A DNA stretch of 64,000 nt from Thermoclostridium caenicola (GTDB taxonomy: Bacteria; Bacillota; Clostridia; DSM-8532): NCBI RefSeq assembly GCF_900142095.1, contig NZ_FQZP01000007.1, forward strand, positions 1 to 64,000, given 5' to 3'. How positions within the stretch are numbered: the first letter of the stretch is position 1; every line of letters starts with the position of its first letter. Below, one piece after another: positions 1 through 9,301 of the stretch. Below the pieces are notes generated by a model. That model made no database searches. It had not been told where the DNA came from and saw nothing but the letters and a program-made list of their open reading frames with translations. The position numbers and the translations under genes are program-made.

Positions 1-163
1 GACACTCCTTCCTCTAAATGGTTTGTTGTGTATAATCCCATTTTATCAAAGAAGGATGTCTCTTGTTTATTTTTTTCCTACAACAATTTTACACTATGCA
101 ACGATCCGAATGTGTCACCATGTGGCGAAAGATGTCGAAAATCCGCTTCCTGAGCCGATTTTA

Positions 164-192
164 TTGACCTGTTCATCAAAATATGTTATGAT
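164..192 (+). promoter_or_regulatory. Sigma-A type promoter of the Spo0E-like gene
   Basis: TTGACC (164-169) and TATGAT (187-192) are separated by exactly 17 bases, close to the vegetative consensus. Transcription would start near 199, about 40 bases before the small Spo0E-like gene. I see no gene in bases 1-163. Confidence 0.6.
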
Positions 193-240
193 TTTGTCAA
201 ATAAATACAGAAGTTAAAATTTAAAACCGGGGGGATACAA

Positions 241-405
241 ATGAAAAAGATTGAAGCCGTGCGCGGTCTGCTGAACAAAGCGATCGAAGCAGGGTGCGAG
301 AAGGATGTCATCCTCACCATAAGCCGCCATCTGGACGACCTGATACTGGAGACGATGAAACTGCAATATGAGCAATATATGACAAAAGAACAGGTCCGGG
401 TATAA
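241..405 (+). CDS. Spo0E-like sporulation regulatory protein (aspartyl-phosphate phosphatase)
   Basis: A 54-residue protein, about the normal size for the Spo0E family. The signature S-x-x-L-D-x-L-I is present as SRHLDDLI near residues 28-35, between two predicted helices. Known members dephosphorylate Spo0A~P and so delay sporulation. The start is the ATG nine bases after a GGGGG ribosome site, and a good promoter lies 50 bases upstream. The gene stands alone: the next gene is convergent. Its stop codon lies inside the loop of the terminator. The family assignment is firm; the particular target (Spo0A or another response regulator) is inferred. Confidence 0.85.
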   Translation: MKKIEAVRGLLNKAIEAGCEKDVILTISRHLDDLILETMKLQYEQYMTKEQVRV

Positions 406-422
406 CCGGACCTGCTTTTTTT
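391..422 (+). terminator. Intrinsic terminator overlapping the Spo0E-like stop codon
   Basis: A perfect 9-bp stem, CAGGTCCGG / CCGGACCTG, has a 6-base loop holding the TAA stop, and is followed by CTTTTTTT. Confidence 0.9.
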
Positions 423-446
423 ATGATGCAATGCTGTATAACCAGT

Positions 447-1616
447 TTATGCCCTTACCCTTTCAACAAAGCGGGCGATTCTTGTCAGGGCTTCGCGGAT
501 GTTCTCCAGGGAAGTGGCATAGGTGGCTCTTACAAACCCCTCGCCGCAGGCGCCAAAGGCGTTGCCCGGAACCGTGAGCACTTTTTCTTCCATCAGCAGT
601 CTTTCGCAGAATTCGTCGGAACTCAGGCCCGTCGACCGGATATCGGGGAAGCAGTAAAAGGCGCCATAGGGTTCAAAGCATTTGAGCCCGATCCGGTTGA
701 AACCGTCCACCATGACACGCCTTCTCCTGTTGTATTCGTCCACCATTTTCCTGACCTCAGGCTCGCCGTTCCTGAGCGCTTCTATAGCCGCAAACTGGGC
801 GGTGGTCGGGCTGCACATTATGGCATACTGATGGATCTTCTTCATCTGTTCCATGGCATCCGCATGCCCGCAGGCAAAGCCTATGCGCCATCCCGTCATG
901 GCAAAGGCCTTTGAGAAGCCGTTGATGACAATGGTTTTTTCCTTCATTTCGGGGAACTGGGCGATGGAAACATGCTTGCCCTTATAATTCAGTTCCGAAT
1001 ACAGTTCATCGGAGATGACGATGATATCCTTATCCCGGAGCACCTCAACAATTTTGGCATAATCCTCATATTCCATGATGGCGCCGGTGGGATTGTTGGG
1101 GTAGGCAAGGATGATGGCCCTGGTTTTTTCGGTAATACATGACAGAATCTGCTCGGGCTGAATGCGGAACTCGTATTCAGCCTTCAGTTCCAGCGGGACG
1201 GGCGTGGCGCCGCAGAACATGGTGCATCCCTTGTAGGCGACAAAGGAGGGTTCGGGAACGATCACCTCATCGCCGGGCCCGGCAAAGGTGCGGAGCGTAA
1301 TATCTATGGCTTCGCTGCCGCCCACCGTGACCAGGATTTCGGTGGACGGGTCATATTCCAGGTTATACTTCCGGGCCATGAATCGTGCAATTTCCTGCCT
1401 GAGCTCAATAAAGCCGGCATTGGAGGAATAGAAGGTTTTTCCCTTCTCCAGGGAATAGATACCCTCCTCCCGGATGGTCCAGGGAGTCTCAAAATCCGGC
1501 TCGCCGATACCGAGGGAAATGGCATCCTTCATCTCATTGATCAGGTCAAAGTATTTCCGGATGCCCGACGGCGGCGTGGCCAGAATGTTTGGCTTTATCA
1601 TATCCTTGATGGTCAT
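447..1616 (-). CDS. PLP-dependent class I/II aminotransferase
   Basis: A 389-residue fold-type I aminotransferase, normal length for the AspC/PatA-like group. The PLP lysine is Lys236 in NGFSKAFAMTGWRIG. The cofactor-binding Asp is in ISDELY (about residue 203) and the conserved YPNNPTG lies near 172-178. It would transfer an amino group between an amino acid and a 2-oxoacid in the cytoplasm; the substrate cannot be read from the sequence. Its ATG overlaps the TGA of the upstream Lrp/AsnC gene (ATGA), so the two are translationally coupled. That pairing is common and suggests the regulator senses the aminotransferase's amino acid. Confidence 0.9.
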   Translation of the reverse strand: MTIKDMIKPNILATPPSGIRKYFDLINEMKDAISLGIGEPDFETPWTIREEGIYSLEKGKTFYSSNAGFIELRQEIARFMARKYNLEYDPSTEILVTVGGSEAIDITLRTFAGPGDEVIVPEPSFVAYKGCTMFCGATPVPLELKAEYEFRIQPEQILSCITEKTRAIILAYPNNPTGAIMEYEDYAKIVEVLRDKDIIVISDELYSELNYKGKHVSIAQFPEMKEKTIVINGFSKAFAMTGWRIGFACGHADAMEQMKKIHQYAIMCSPTTAQFAAIEALRNGEPEVRKMVDEYNRRRRVMVDGFNRIGLKCFEPYGAFYCFPDIRSTGLSSDEFCERLLMEEKVLTVPGNAFGACGEGFVRATYATSLENIREALTRIARFVERVRA

Positions 1617-2095
1617 AACACCACAGCCTCCCTCTCATCCTTCCGGGGTCGGTTGAAGATCACACCGTTCTCCTTGTACTTCTTGAGCACAAAATGGGTC
1701 GAGGTACTCAGTACCGAGTCAATGGTGGCCAGTTTCTCCGCCACAAAGAGCGCCACTTCCTTCATGGTCTTGCCCTCAACCACGACGAAAAGGTCGAACC
1801 CGCCCGACATGAGGCAGCAGGCCGTTACCTGGGGATACTGGTAGATCCTTTCGGCCACCTTGTCAAACCCCTGACCTCTCTGGGGGGTCACCCGCACTTC
1901 GATATAGGCCACAACCACTTCTTCCTGTGCCTTTTCCCAGTCAATCAGTGTTTTATATCCGGTAATGATCCCCTTGTCTTCCATCTCCTTAATGGCGGCC
2001 CTGACGGTTGCCGCGTCCGTTCCCAGCATGACTGCCAGTTCTTCATCGCTGATTCGGCTGTTTTTCTGAAGAATATCAAGAATTTCCTGCTGCAT
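1613..2095 (-). CDS. Lrp/AsnC family transcriptional regulator
   Basis: About 160 residues. An N-terminal winged helix-turn-helix (residues 1-55) is followed by the AsnC_trans_reg (RAM) ligand-binding domain (about 65-145). The chosen start is the ATG of MQQEILDILQKN, behind an AGGAAAGGGG ribosome site; the open frame extends further upstream but without family similarity. The family binds amino acids and acts as a local activator or repressor. The ATGA overlap with the downstream aminotransferase indicates one transcript and probable local control. The ligand is unknown. Confidence 0.9.
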   Translation of the reverse strand: MQQEILDILQKNSRISDEELAVMLGTDAATVRAAIKEMEDKGIITGYKTLIDWEKAQEEVVVAYIEVRVTPQRGQGFDKVAERIYQYPQVTACCLMSGGFDLFVVVEGKTMKEVALFVAEKLATIDSVLSTSTHFVLKKYKENGVIFNRPRKDEREAVVL

Positions 2096-2194
2096 GTTGC
2101 ATTTACCCCTTTCCTCATGCAATTTATCCGGAATTATAAGAAAACCCTGCTCATACAAGCAGGGGTTACGTTTCCGATAATGCTTCCGCACAGG

Positions 2195-2704
2195 TCAGGA
2201 AGGATTGTCCTGCGGCACCTGTTCGCCGGATTCCTGACCATCTCCATTATCATATTCCTGCTCTTTGTTTTCTATGAATATTTCCACTTCATTCAACAGG
2301 TTCTGGTACTTGCTCAGCGCTTCCATCACCTGGTTCTTCATCATCTTGATGTCGCGCTTGATATCGATAATCTTCTCCCGCTCGGCCTCAAGGGCCGCAT
2401 CAAGCCTTGCCTTTTCCTGCTCGGCCCGGTTCCTTGCTTCTTCCAGGATCGCATCGGCTTTTTCCTGTGCCGTAATGAGGGCGCTGGCTATCCTTTCCTT
2501 CTCCCTGGCCAGCGTCTCGGACTCGCTGGCAGCAGACTCAAACCGCGCCTTCATTTCCCTGATCTGCAGTTTCAGGTTGGAAATCTCATCGTCCTTTTCC
2601 TTCAGGCGCTGGTCAAACTCATGGATGATCTTTTCTATGTAGGCATTGACATCCGACTTGTTAAACCCGAACAACGCTGTCCCAAACTTTTTCTCTCCCG
2701 CCAT
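2195..2704 (-). CDS. DivIVA-domain protein
   Basis: A 169-residue protein. The N-terminal segment FGTALFGFNKSDVNAYIEKI matches the DivIVA membrane-targeting motif. A long charged coiled coil (about residues 30-140) and an acidic tail follow. Family members mark curved membrane and scaffold division, sporulation or envelope proteins. I chose the ATG ten bases after AAGGAG; a GTG three codons earlier sits too close to that ribosome site. The next genes on this strand are Lrp and the aminotransferase, about 100 bases away. It is shorter than classical DivIVA, so it may be a paralogue rather than the main septum-site protein. Confidence 0.8.
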   Translation of the reverse strand: MAGEKKFGTALFGFNKSDVNAYIEKIIHEFDQRLKEKDDEISNLKLQIREMKARFESAASESETLAREKERIASALITAQEKADAILEEARNRAEQEKARLDAALEAEREKIIDIKRDIKMMKNQVMEALSKYQNLLNEVEIFIENKEQEYDNGDGQESGEQVPQDNPS

Positions 2705-3217
2705 ATACGACACACTCCTTCTGAGAAATGGATTATCATCACCATGGATGCCTGCGGATTCCGCACATCATCCTTTACCATTCATATGCAAGCCTTCCAG
2801 CCGTCGCCCCTACCCGGACAGACTGAAAGCAAGGATGCGTGTATATCATCAATTCCCATATTCCTTTTATCTGAAACAGCTTTTTTGCCGATATTCCAAA
2901 GCCTTTCGCCCATGCTGTGCGCAAGCCGTCGGTTCTTTCCCGAAAAAAATCCAGTTTATCCCATAAAAGTCTTGAGGGCTCACAGTTAAATATATAATAT
3001 AATATAGTAAAAGTCGCCAATTTACAACTGCATAATTCATATTTTGGCCCGTGCGGGATGTTGTTTCATGGCAGTTTGCGTAAATCTGTGGGCACAGCGT
3101 TTACGCGCATGAATCACCGGCGTGAATGGTTTTTAAAATGAACCGGTATTAATAAAAACATAAAAGGGGTATATATAAGTCTATACTTTTTATATCGGCA
3201 CATGATGGAGGTTGTAT
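2705..3217. other. Intergenic region between divIVA-like gene and glgP
   Basis: About 510 bases between divergent genes. An 81-codon open frame (2775-3020, minus) has no ribosome site and no recognisable protein character. The stretch 2985-3010 is an A/T run (ATATATAATATAATATAG) that could carry a -10 element on either strand. A second A/T-rich block at 3150-3195 lies just before glgP. No stable terminator-like hairpin is seen. Confidence 0.5.
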
Positions 3218-5776
3218 ATGCACAAGTTCGGTCGGATCAAAATCACTACCGCCATTCCTGGGTCTCACTCAGGACTGAAGGATTTAGCCTATAATCTCTG
3301 GTGGACATGGAACAGCGAAGCGATCGATCTTTTCAGGGACATTGACCTGGTGCTGTGGGAAAAGCTTGACCGCAATCCCGTGAGGCTTCTGCAGGAGGTC
3401 AGCCGGCGAAAGCTTGAAGAAAAGCAGGCCAGCCCGGAGTTCATGGAACGGTATGAAAAAGTCATGAAGGATTTCCGCCATTACCTTTCCGATGAGGATA
3501 CATGGTTCAGGCGGAATTGCCCCCAGTACAAGGACGAGCATATCGTATACTTTGCCGCAGAATACGGTTTCCATGAGGTGCTTCCGGTATATTCGGGCGG
3601 TCTCGGCATCCTTTCGGGGGATCACTGCAAATCGGCCAGTGATCTGGGTCTGCCCTTCACCGCGGTGGGGCTCCTCTACAAACAGGGTTACTTTGAACAG
3701 CGCATCAATGCCGAAGGATGGCAGGAAACCCAGTATTTCAGCCTGAACTATTCCCAGTTGCCGGTCATCCCTGTGACCGATGATGCCGGAAAACCCCTGA
3801 CCATCAGCGTGGAGCTTGCCAACCGCACGGTCTTTGCCCGCATCTGGCGCATCGATGTGGGCCGGGTCAAGCTGTACCTTCTGGATACCGACGTACCGGA
3901 AAACAATGCCTACGACCGTTCCCTCACCGAGCGGCTTTACGGCGGGGACAGGGAGACCAGGATACAGCAGGAGATCATCCTGGGCATAGGCGGCATAAGG
4001 GCTCTTGACGCGCTGGGCATCAAGGGCACCGTGTTCCATATGAATGAAGGGCATTCCGCCTTTATGGGCCTTGAACTGGCGCGGAAGCTCATCGCTGAAA
4101 GAAACATCCCCTTTGATGAGGCCAGGGAGATCGTCTACTCCTCTTCGGTCTTCACCACCCATACACCGGTTCCGGCCGGTAACGACGTATTCCCGCTGGA
4201 AATGGTAGACCGTTATTTCTGCCGCTATTGGGAACAGCTGGGCCTTCAGAGGCACGAGTTCATCCGGCTTGGCTTAAAGCCCGGCGATCCGGACAACTTC
4301 AACATGACCGTCCTGGCCCTCAACATGTCGGGCAGGAGAAACGGTGTGAGCGCTCTCCACGGCGCCGTTTCGCGCAACATCTTCAACTGCATCTGGCCTG
4401 GCTTCCATGAGGATGAGGTGCCCATCAGCCACATCACCAACGGAATACATACCATGACATGGTTGGCTCCGGGCATCAGGCACCTTTTTGACAAGTATTT
4501 CCCGTCCGACTGGAAATACCGGTTGGACGACGAATCGGTCTGGGAGTCTGTTGACCGGATCCCCGACGACGAGCTGTGGAAAACCCATATGACCCTGAAG
4601 ACCCAGATGATACGCTGTATCCGGGAGCGGCTCAAGAAGCAGTACATGGCCAACGGGGTTCCCCTCCACGAGGTAAATGATCTGGATAACCAGTTGGATC
4701 CCAATGCCATGACCATCGGCTTTGCGAGGAGGTTTGCCACCTACAAGCGGGCAAGTCTGATTTTCCGTGACCTGTCCAGGCTGGAGAAAATCCTGAACAA
4801 CAAGGGCACCCCCGTCCAGATCATCTTTGCCGGAAAGGCACATCCCGCAGACCGGCCTGCCCATGAAGTCATCAAGCACATTCACGACATTGCCCGCAGG
4901 GAAGGTTTCAGGGGGAAGATATTCCTCGTCGAGAACTACAATATGAGCCTGGCCCGCAGCCTTGTCCATGGCGTGGACGTATGGCTGAACAACCCCAGGA
5001 GGCCTCTCGAAGCCAGCGGCACCAGCGGTATGAAGGCATGCATCAACGGTGTGGTCAACTTCAGCATCATGGATGGATGGTGGTGCGAAGGCTATAACGG
5101 TAAAAACGGATGGGTGATCGGCGACGACACCCCCTACAGCAACGAGCATCACCAGGATGATGCCGACAGCAAATCCCTTTACGAGATCCTGGAACGGGAG
5201 ATCATACCGCTCTACTTTAACCGGGACGAGCGGGGCATCCCCACCGGCTGGGTCAGGATGATGAAGGAATCCATCAAATCGGTGGCCCCTGTCTATGGCA
5301 CTCACCGCATGGTGAAGGAATATACCCAGGCCATGTATGTACCCTGTATGGAACGCATCCAGAAGATCCATGAATCCGACTGCGCACTGGTAAGGGATCT
5401 GGCGGCATGGAAACGGCATGTTGAAGCCGCATGGCCCCATGTAACCCTCACAGCCAACGAGGACATCCATGGGCTTTCCGATTATCAGGCATTCTCCGAT
5501 CAGGAAATCCGGCTGTCGGTTACGGTCCAGCTGGGGATGCTGGCTCCGGAGGATGTGAAGGTTGAAGTCTTCTATGGTCCCATAGTCAATAACCGCATCG
5601 TCCAGGGAAAATCGGCCGAAATGTCCCTGGTCCGCCAGACCGATTCGGGCACCTGGCATTATGAAACCTCCCTCCGCTTTACGGACGGCGGAGAATACGG
5701 CTATACCTTCCGGGTGATTCCCTGGAACGCCAATCAAATGAACAAGTATGACCTTCCCCTGATCAGGTGGGTATGA
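3218..5776 (+). CDS. glgP: Alpha-glucan (glycogen/maltodextrin) phosphorylase
   Basis: An 852-residue phosphorylase of the long bacterial/archaeal type, with an N-terminal DUF3417 domain (about 10-120) before the GT35 catalytic domain. It releases glucose-1-phosphate from alpha-1,4-glucans. The hallmark NNPRRPLEASGTSGMKA near the PLP site and the substrate-loop histidines (HMNEGHSAF, TTHTPVPAGND) are intact. The start is the ATG seven bases after GGAGG; a TTG two codons upstream is in frame but too close. It is transcribed alone. Together with glgA about 8 kb away it implies an intracellular glycogen-type store. Confidence 0.95.
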   Translation: MHKFGRIKITTAIPGSHSGLKDLAYNLWWTWNSEAIDLFRDIDLVLWEKLDRNPVRLLQEVSRRKLEEKQASPEFMERYEKVMKDFRHYLSDEDTWFRRNCPQYKDEHIVYFAAEYGFHEVLPVYSGGLGILSGDHCKSASDLGLPFTAVGLLYKQGYFEQRINAEGWQETQYFSLNYSQLPVIPVTDDAGKPLTISVELANRTVFARIWRIDVGRVKLYLLDTDVPENNAYDRSLTERLYGGDRETRIQQEIILGIGGIRALDALGIKGTVFHMNEGHSAFMGLELARKLIAERNIPFDEAREIVYSSSVFTTHTPVPAGNDVFPLEMVDRYFCRYWEQLGLQRHEFIRLGLKPGDPDNFNMTVLALNMSGRRNGVSALHGAVSRNIFNCIWPGFHEDEVPISHITNGIHTMTWLAPGIRHLFDKYFPSDWKYRLDDESVWESVDRIPDDELWKTHMTLKTQMIRCIRERLKKQYMANGVPLHEVNDLDNQLDPNAMTIGFARRFATYKRASLIFRDLSRLEKILNNKGTPVQIIFAGKAHPADRPAHEVIKHIHDIARREGFRGKIFLVENYNMSLARSLVHGVDVWLNNPRRPLEASGTSGMKACINGVVNFSIMDGWWCEGYNGKNGWVIGDDTPYSNEHHQDDADSKSLYEILEREIIPLYFNRDERGIPTGWVRMMKESIKSVAPVYGTHRMVKEYTQAMYVPCMERIQKIHESDCALVRDLAAWKRHVEAAWPHVTLTANEDIHGLSDYQAFSDQEIRLSVTVQLGMLAPEDVKVEVFYGPIVNNRIVQGKSAEMSLVRQTDSGTWHYETSLRFTDGGEYGYTFRVIPWNANQMNKYDLPLIRWV

Positions 5777-5873
5777 ACGGCGAATGCCACCATGCCCACC
5801 GACCGCCGGGAAAGGCTGGCATGCCTGTCCGGGAAATAATTAAAATGATCACGGTGCGTCACGAAGTTTTCCG

Positions 5874-5901
5874 TTGAATTAGGCTGACCATATGCTATAA
5901 T
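5874..5901 (+). promoter_or_regulatory. Promoter of the DacF-like gene
   Basis: TTGAAT (5874-5879), a 16-base spacer and TATAAT (5896-5901). The start codon chosen for the gene is about 117 bases downstream. Confidence 0.6.
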
Positions 5902-6018
5902 CATTTTGATGAAGAGGGTCCGCTCGACCAATCCCCGACGGGTGCTCCGCCGGGCTCTCCGACAACGGGAGAATCGGAAACCCTTGAATGATCTTTTTTG
6001 CTTAAGGAAGTATGGGGA

Positions 6019-7305
6019 ATGTTGTTGAGGGAAAAATCTCGGCTTTTTCATAGATGGCTTGTTTCACTCATCATAGCAGCCCTGGCTGCCTTTGTTTTTC
6101 TGTCAGCCTTCACCGGGATAACGGCATCAGCGGTCGATCAGGAGAACCAGCCTTCGCTGGAAGCCATTTCCGCGTTGCTCATCGATGCAAGGCGCGGACA
6201 GGTCCTCTATGCCAAATCGGCGGATGAACACGTCAAGACCCCGCTGACCAACCGGCTGCTGACAGCCCTCATCGCGCTGGAAAAATCCAGTGCCGACGCC
6301 ATGGTCACCGCGAGCAATGAGGCCATCAGCGTGGAAGGCGCTTCCCTTGCTCTGACTGTCGGGGAAAAGTACTCGGTGCGCAATATGATCTATGCCATGC
6401 TGCTTACCGGCGCCAATGATGCGGCCATAGCCATCGCCGAACATGTGGGAGGCGGCGAGGCCGGGTTCGTCCAGCTGATGAACGAGTATGCCGCAAAGAT
6501 AGGCATGACCGACACGCGTTTCACCAATGTGACCGGGCTGTATGACGAAAACCAGTACACCACCGTCCGGGATATCGCCCTGCTCGTGCGGACAGCCCTG
6601 GCCAACACCGAATTCAATAAGGTTTTCTCAACGCAGGCCAAGCCCTGGTATGATGAAAACAGGACGCTGCTGCTGACCAATACCAACAGCATGTTCTGGA
6701 CCTACGAGGGCACGGACGGCGGCATACTGGGATATTTCGATCCTGCCGTCCAGTCCATCGTCACCAGCGCCACCAGGAATTCCATGCGCCTGGTCTGCAT
6801 CCTGGTCGATGTTCCCGCCGAAAAGGTTTACACCGAATCTGCCCAGCTGTTCAATTACGGCTTTGACAATTACCGCTACGGCACGCTGGTGGCTGCAGGG
6901 AGCGTTCAGAAAACGGTTACCGTGGGGGATGAAACCGTCAACCTGGTTCCGACTGCCGACGTCCACTACATCTATCCCCGGGGACAGAACTATATCCGAA
7001 ACGTGACCATCAACGTGGACGAAGCCAAGCTCAAGCCGCCCATAACCAAAAACTCCATCGTGGGCATCATGACCTTTACGCTGATGGACGATACGGTCAT
7101 CAACGTGGAACTGTACCCGGACAAGGAGATTCTTCCCAAAAAGACAGAAGCCCAGATCCTGAAGGAACGCATCAAGGAAAACATGGAACTGATCTATGTG
7201 GTCATCGGGCTGGTGATCCTGGAAATCATCCTGCTGATTTCAAAGCTCGTCAACCTGATACGCAAAAAGCGTATAAAGGGGAAGGCCAGAAGGATCCGGC
7301 GCTGA
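6019..7305 (+). CDS. DacF-like (peptidase S11 / PBP5 family) protein with degenerate active site
   Basis: A 428-residue protein. It has an N-terminal signal or anchor segment (about 13-40), an S11 D-alanyl-D-alanine carboxypeptidase-like domain, a PBP5 C-terminal-like beta domain, a transmembrane helix (about 385-410) and a basic tail. The fold is plain from segments such as LIDARRGQVLYAKSADEH and RFTNVTGLYDENQYTT. All three catalytic motifs differ, however. SxxK reads LTNR (76-79), SxN reads GAN (131-133), and KTG reads ILG (236-238, in GTDGGILGY). It therefore should not act as a serine carboxypeptidase and may be a peptidoglycan-binding or regulatory pseudoenzyme. The ATG was chosen for its AAGGAAG ribosome site eight bases upstream. 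The frame is intact, so this is not a decayed gene. Confidence 0.8.
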   Translation: MLLREKSRLFHRWLVSLIIAALAAFVFLSAFTGITASAVDQENQPSLEAISALLIDARRGQVLYAKSADEHVKTPLTNRLLTALIALEKSSADAMVTASNEAISVEGASLALTVGEKYSVRNMIYAMLLTGANDAAIAIAEHVGGGEAGFVQLMNEYAAKIGMTDTRFTNVTGLYDENQYTTVRDIALLVRTALANTEFNKVFSTQAKPWYDENRTLLLTNTNSMFWTYEGTDGGILGYFDPAVQSIVTSATRNSMRLVCILVDVPAEKVYTESAQLFNYGFDNYRYGTLVAAGSVQKTVTVGDETVNLVPTADVHYIYPRGQNYIRNVTINVDEAKLKPPITKNSIVGIMTFTLMDDTVINVELYPDKEILPKKTEAQILKERIKENMELIYVVIGLVILEIILLISKLVNLIRKKRIKGKARRIRR

Positions 7306-7321
7306 TGAGCCATGAATGATA

Positions 7322-7367
7322 AAACGCCCTGGCGTTTTGGGCTTAGAACCCAAAGGTCAGGGCGTTT
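7322..7367. terminator. Bidirectional terminator between the dacF-like gene and prfB
   Basis: AAACGCCCTG pairs with CAGGGCGTTT, with an inner TTTGGG/CCCAAA stem. T-rich sequence follows on the plus strand and TTTT on the minus strand. It serves two convergent genes. Confidence 0.75.
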
Positions 7368-7385
7368 GCATTTTGCTTTTCATCA

Positions 7386-8490
7386 TTATTTCCTTGTCAG
7401 ATACGCCTGGATGAACTCGTCAATTTCGCCATCCATCACTTTCTGGATATTGCCTTCCTCATAATTGGTTCTGTGATCCTTCACCAGGGTATATGGACAG
7501 AACACATAGGAACGGATCTGGCTTCCCCAGGCGATGTCCATCTGCTCCCCCTTAATCTGAGCAAGCTTTTCCTGCTGCTCCCGCTCTTTCAGTTCCAGCA
7601 GCTTGGCCTTCAGCATTTTCATGGCCATTTCCCTGTTCTGGAACTGAGAGCGCTCATTCTGACAAGCCACGACGATGCCCGTGGGAATATGCGTGAGGCG
7701 TACCGCCGACGAGGTCTTGTTGACATGCTGGCCGCCGGCACCACTGGCCCGGTAGACGTCCATCTTGATATCCTCAGGATTTATCTCGATTTCCACCGAG
7801 TCGTCCAGAACCGGCATCACTTCCATGGAGGCAAACGACGTATGCCGTCTGCCCGACGCGTCGAAGGGGGAAATGCGGACCAGCCGGTGAACGCCTTTTT
7901 CGGATTTCAAAAATCCGTAGGCATATTGGCCTGTTACCTCGACCGTGACGCTCTTGATGCCGGCTTCCTCGCCTTCCAGCATATCCAGGATGCGGGTTTC
8001 ATAGCCGTTGCGCTCAGCCCACCGCATATACATGCGCAGGAGCATCTGCACCCAGTCCATGGCCTCGGTTCCTCCGGCCCCGGCATGGAGGGTGAAGATG
8101 GCATCATTGGCATCATACTCTCCCGTAAGGAGGGTCTCCAGCCTGATTTTTTCATACTGGCTCCTGAGGCGGGTAAATTCTGCCCGGACTTCTTCCAGCA
8201 CCGATTCATCCTGCTCGGCCAGCCCCAGTTCGGCCAGCGTCAGCGCGTCCTCGCAGTCTCCCAGAAGCTTGTTGAAGGTTTCCTGTTTTGTACGGAGCAT
8301 TTTCGTCCGCTGCAGCACCTGCTGGGATTTCTCGGCATCGTTCCAGAAGTCCGGTTCTGCAGCTTTTTGCTCCAGTTCCTCAAGCTCTTTCTCAATGGCA
8401 GGGAAGTTAAAGTGAATCCCCCAATTCCTTTATGTTATCCAGCAGCTCGGCCAATTCAAGCTTCACCTGCTCAAGCTCAACCAAACTCAC
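7386..8490 (-). CDS. prfB: Peptide chain release factor 2, with programmed +1 frameshift
   Basis: RF2 is encoded in two frames. The first 27 codons run from a GTG at 8490 (GGACGG ribosome site upstream) to CTT at 8410-8412, where TAA follows. Skipping one base (8409) continues through AAC TTC CCT to 7386, giving about 367 residues, normal for RF2. The RF2-specific SPF tripeptide (ISPFDASG) and the catalytic GGQ (SGAGGQHVNKTSS) are present. A GGGGG run lies five bases before the CTT slip codon and would act as the stimulatory Shine-Dalgarno-like element. The in-frame stop is TAA, not the usual TGA, which weakens the normal RF2-specific feedback because RF1 also reads UAA. Not a sequencing error by appearance: position, slip codon and SD fit the known element. 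Confidence 0.93.
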
Positions 8491-8594
8491 TTCTATCCGT
8501 CCTTTCAAACCAAACTATGCTGTCGCCCTCTCAAGCATTTTGGGACGGCAGCCCTTACATTATACAACAACCTATGCGCCGATGGAATAGCCGG

Positions 8595-9227
8595 TTATCT
8601 GAAAAGCAGCACCCTGACGGGTGAACCGTCGGATCCCGCTATCCTCAGCGGCAGGCAGATGTAATCATACACGCCTGGCTCCACATCTTTCAGAGCCAGG
8701 TTCTCCACGATGGCAATTCCATGGGACAAAAGCGTCTTATGCACGGGGTACAGGTTGTCCCTGCACAGTTCAACCGAAAAATAGTCCGTCCCCACCATGA
8801 CGATGCCGTTTTGAATCAGGTATTCGGCACATTCTGCGGTAATGGCCGGGTATTCATCCCAAAAGGGTGTCATTTCATCCCGCATGCTTGCACGGGTCCT
8901 GAAAAAAACAGCCTGCACCGCGGACAGATCATATGGTTCAAGCAGTTCCTCGCCGATCCGGTCGGAAGGAGCCTCCACCACAAGGACGCATCCGAAAAGG
9001 CGTGCGATTTCCACTGAATCGATGTCCTTGCCGCCATCGATGAAATGAAGTGGGGCATCCATATGGGTTCCGGAATGGACCCCCAGGCTGATTCGTGAAA
9101 CATTCGCCACCGCGCCATCGGAAATGGAATCGGTCCGCTCCACCAGAACTCCCGGATCTCCGGGCCAGACCGTCATGCCGCTGAGGATCTTCCTGGTGAC
9201 GTCGATAACCTGCCTTCCTTCAAACAT
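8595..9227 (-). CDS. Cyclase / kynurenine formamidase-like metal hydrolase
   Basis: A 210-residue protein of the cyclase family (PF04199). The metal-binding HSGTHMDAPLHF (H-x-G-T-H-x-D) is near residues 49-60, and VGTDYFSVE lies in the second half. Relatives hydrolyse N-formylkynurenine or related amides and lactones with a divalent metal. The ATG of MFEGRQVIDVTRKI is preceded by GGGAGGG; the longer open frame is unlikely to be used. It stands between prfB and a divergent small gene. The exact substrate is unknown. The tryptophan-related cluster 41 kb away is too distant to argue for a kynurenine role. Confidence 0.85.
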   Translation of the reverse strand: MFEGRQVIDVTRKILSGMTVWPGDPGVLVERTDSISDGAVANVSRISLGVHSGTHMDAPLHFIDGGKDIDSVEIARLFGCVLVVEAPSDRIGEELLEPYDLSAVQAVFFRTRASMRDEMTPFWDEYPAITAECAEYLIQNGIVMVGTDYFSVELCRDNLYPVHKTLLSHGIAIVENLALKDVEPGVYDYICLPLRIAGSDGSPVRVLLFR

Positions 9228-9301
9228 CCTTATCCCTCCCCTGCGAAAACATGATAAAATAACCTCATCCGTTACCAAAATCAAAGATTTTATTCATTTT
9301 A

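Noticed and set aside
2775-3020. 81-codon open frame on the minus strand before glgP
   Set aside because: No ribosome site, and the composition is that of untranslated DNA.
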